This document shows, piece after piece, positions 50,818 through 51,392 of a stretch of DNA of 51,392 bases; within the stretch, counting starts at the first letter, position 1, and each line of letters opens with the position of its first letter. The stretch comes from an uncultured Bacilli bacterium. Lineage in GTDB: Bacteria > Bacillota_I > Bacilli_A > RF39 > UBA660. The stretch is from assembly GCA_934183185.1 (NCBI GenBank), contig CAKPSO010000007.1, forward strand, positions 1 to 51,392, in the 5' to 3' direction. Below the pieces are notes generated by a model, which worked only from the letters and a program-made list of their open reading frames with translations, had not been told where the DNA came from and did not search any database. The position numbers were made by a program, and so were the translations under genes.

Positions 50818-51392
50818 ATGAAAGATAAGAATAAACGTAAACAGATATTATTTTCAGTATTAGGAATATTAAGTATATTAGTAATAACTATAGGAGTAAC
50901 GTATGCGGTATTTACTTATACTAAGGAAGGAACTACAGATAATGTAGTTACATCTGGTACATTAAAGTTCTTGTATACAGAAAATAATACTAATGGTAAT
51001 GGAATAAGTATAACTGAAGCAGAACCGATATCAGATACTAAGGGTAAAGAATTAGTAGGAGATAATAATGTATTTGATTTCAAAGTAGAAGGAACAAATA
51101 CTGGAAGTGAAGTAATACCATATGAAGTAACACTAAGAAAGAAATCTACTTCTACTATGGGAGAAGATAATATAAAAGTATATCTTCAAGATGGTATAGA
51201 TCAAACAGAATTACTAACGCCAACACTATATAGTAAATTAGTGCAAACTACTACTGATGTTGGAAACAATGTAGAAAAGAGTATCTATAAAGGAGAAGTG
51301 GCAGGAAATACTAACAATTATTTAAAGACATTTAGATTAAAAATGTGGCTAGATGAAAATGCAGATTTAAGCGTTATAGGAGGACAAACCTT
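50818..51392 (+). CDS. TasA/camelysin-like surface protein, partial
   Basis: At least 191 codons, running off the window. AGGAGG (50803-50808) sets ATG 50818. A basic N-terminus (KDKNKRKQ) and hydrophobic helix lead to ITIGVTYAVFTYTKEGT, the SipW-dependent signal type of TasA, CalY and related biofilm-matrix proteins. The mature part is beta-rich with segments such as VFDFKVEGTNTGSEVIPYEV, a TasA-like Ig sheet strand pattern. Ile is mostly ATA, as in the pilin repeats but unlike housekeeping genes here. Predicted export and fibre or surface role. Under the Xre operator. The 3' end is not seen. Confidence 0.8.
   Translation, partial: MKDKNKRKQILFSVLGILSILVITIGVTYAVFTYTKEGTTDNVVTSGTLKFLYTENNTNGNGISITEAEPISDTKGKELVGDNNVFDFKVEGTNTGSEVIPYEVTLRKKSTSTMGEDNIKVYLQDGIDQTELLTPTLYSKLVQTTTDVGNNVEKSIYKGEVAGNTNNYLKTFRLKMWLDENADLSVIGGQT

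Noticed and set aside
1..51392. Mycoplasma-type genetic code (TGA = Trp), considered because of the low G+C
   Set aside because: Several genes end in TGA followed closely by the next gene (for example 6868-6870 and 40643-40645) and conserved Trp residues are TGG.

Overview
The window is AT-rich DNA (roughly 30% G+C by eye) from a Gram-positive, endospore-forming Firmicute, most likely a gut member of the class Bacilli (RF39/Erysipelotrichales-like). Evidence: AGGAGG-type ribosome sites, TTGACA/TATAAT promoters, a T-box leader on leuS, a CIRCE operator on a clp gene, an alpha/beta-type small acid-soluble spore protein with a sigma-G-like promoter, and the block rpsD / ezrA - nifS-like - thiI - sasp - ackA, which resembles the Bacillus subtilis order. 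TGG encodes Trp and TGA is used as a stop, so the code is standard (table 11), not Mycoplasma-like. No rRNA, tRNA, CRISPR array, IS element or prophage was seen.

Region 1 (1-6.2 kb) is eroding accessory DNA. It holds an unknown gene interrupted by one in-frame stop, a nucleoside hydrolase broken by stops and frameshifts, a DUF3419-like SAM protein, the reverse-strand relic of a GNAT acetyltransferase, and two unknown genes.

Region 2 (6.2-17.2 kb) is housekeeping and envelope: DedA, LicD, a C-terminal processing protease, an N-domain-less ClpB under a CIRCE/promoter overlap, a P-type ATPase-like protein that has lost its catalytic motifs, formate-THF ligase, two unknowns and a DUF421 protein.

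Region 3 (17.2-22.3 kb) has two prepilin-like surface proteins with a shared ~1.25 kb DNA repeat and different C-termini, flanking a divergent acetate kinase.

Region 4 (22.3-33.3 kb) has a 2,4-diaminopentanoate dehydrogenase-like enzyme, CorA, an NfeD/SPFH pair, a YtqA-like radical SAM enzyme followed by a -1-frame C-terminal tail resembling a decayed YtqB, an anchored extracellular protein, a GH31 protein lacking its expected acid/base Asp, and a large BspA-type (DUF285) surface protein.

Region 5 (33.3-43.3 kb) has the T-box operon for a small membrane protein and a leucyl-tRNA synthetase carrying an inserted Nudix domain, then rpsD with a long leader, ezrA, a cysteine desulfurase/ThiI pair (sulfur transfer to tRNA) and the spore protein.

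Region 6 (43.3-51.4 kb) has three tandem genes made only of helicase-associated (HA) repeats plus a shared C-terminal domain, a canonical acetate kinase, a DHH phosphoesterase, EngB, a lipoprotein, a serine acetyltransferase, and finally a small Xre regulator divergent from a TasA/SipW-type surface protein across a perfect palindromic operator, an arrangement that recalls SinR/TasA.

The most unusual items are the Nudix-containing LeuRS, the inactive-looking P-type ATPase, the stand-alone HA-repeat operon, the C-terminus-swapped pilin pair and the Xre/TasA-like switch.
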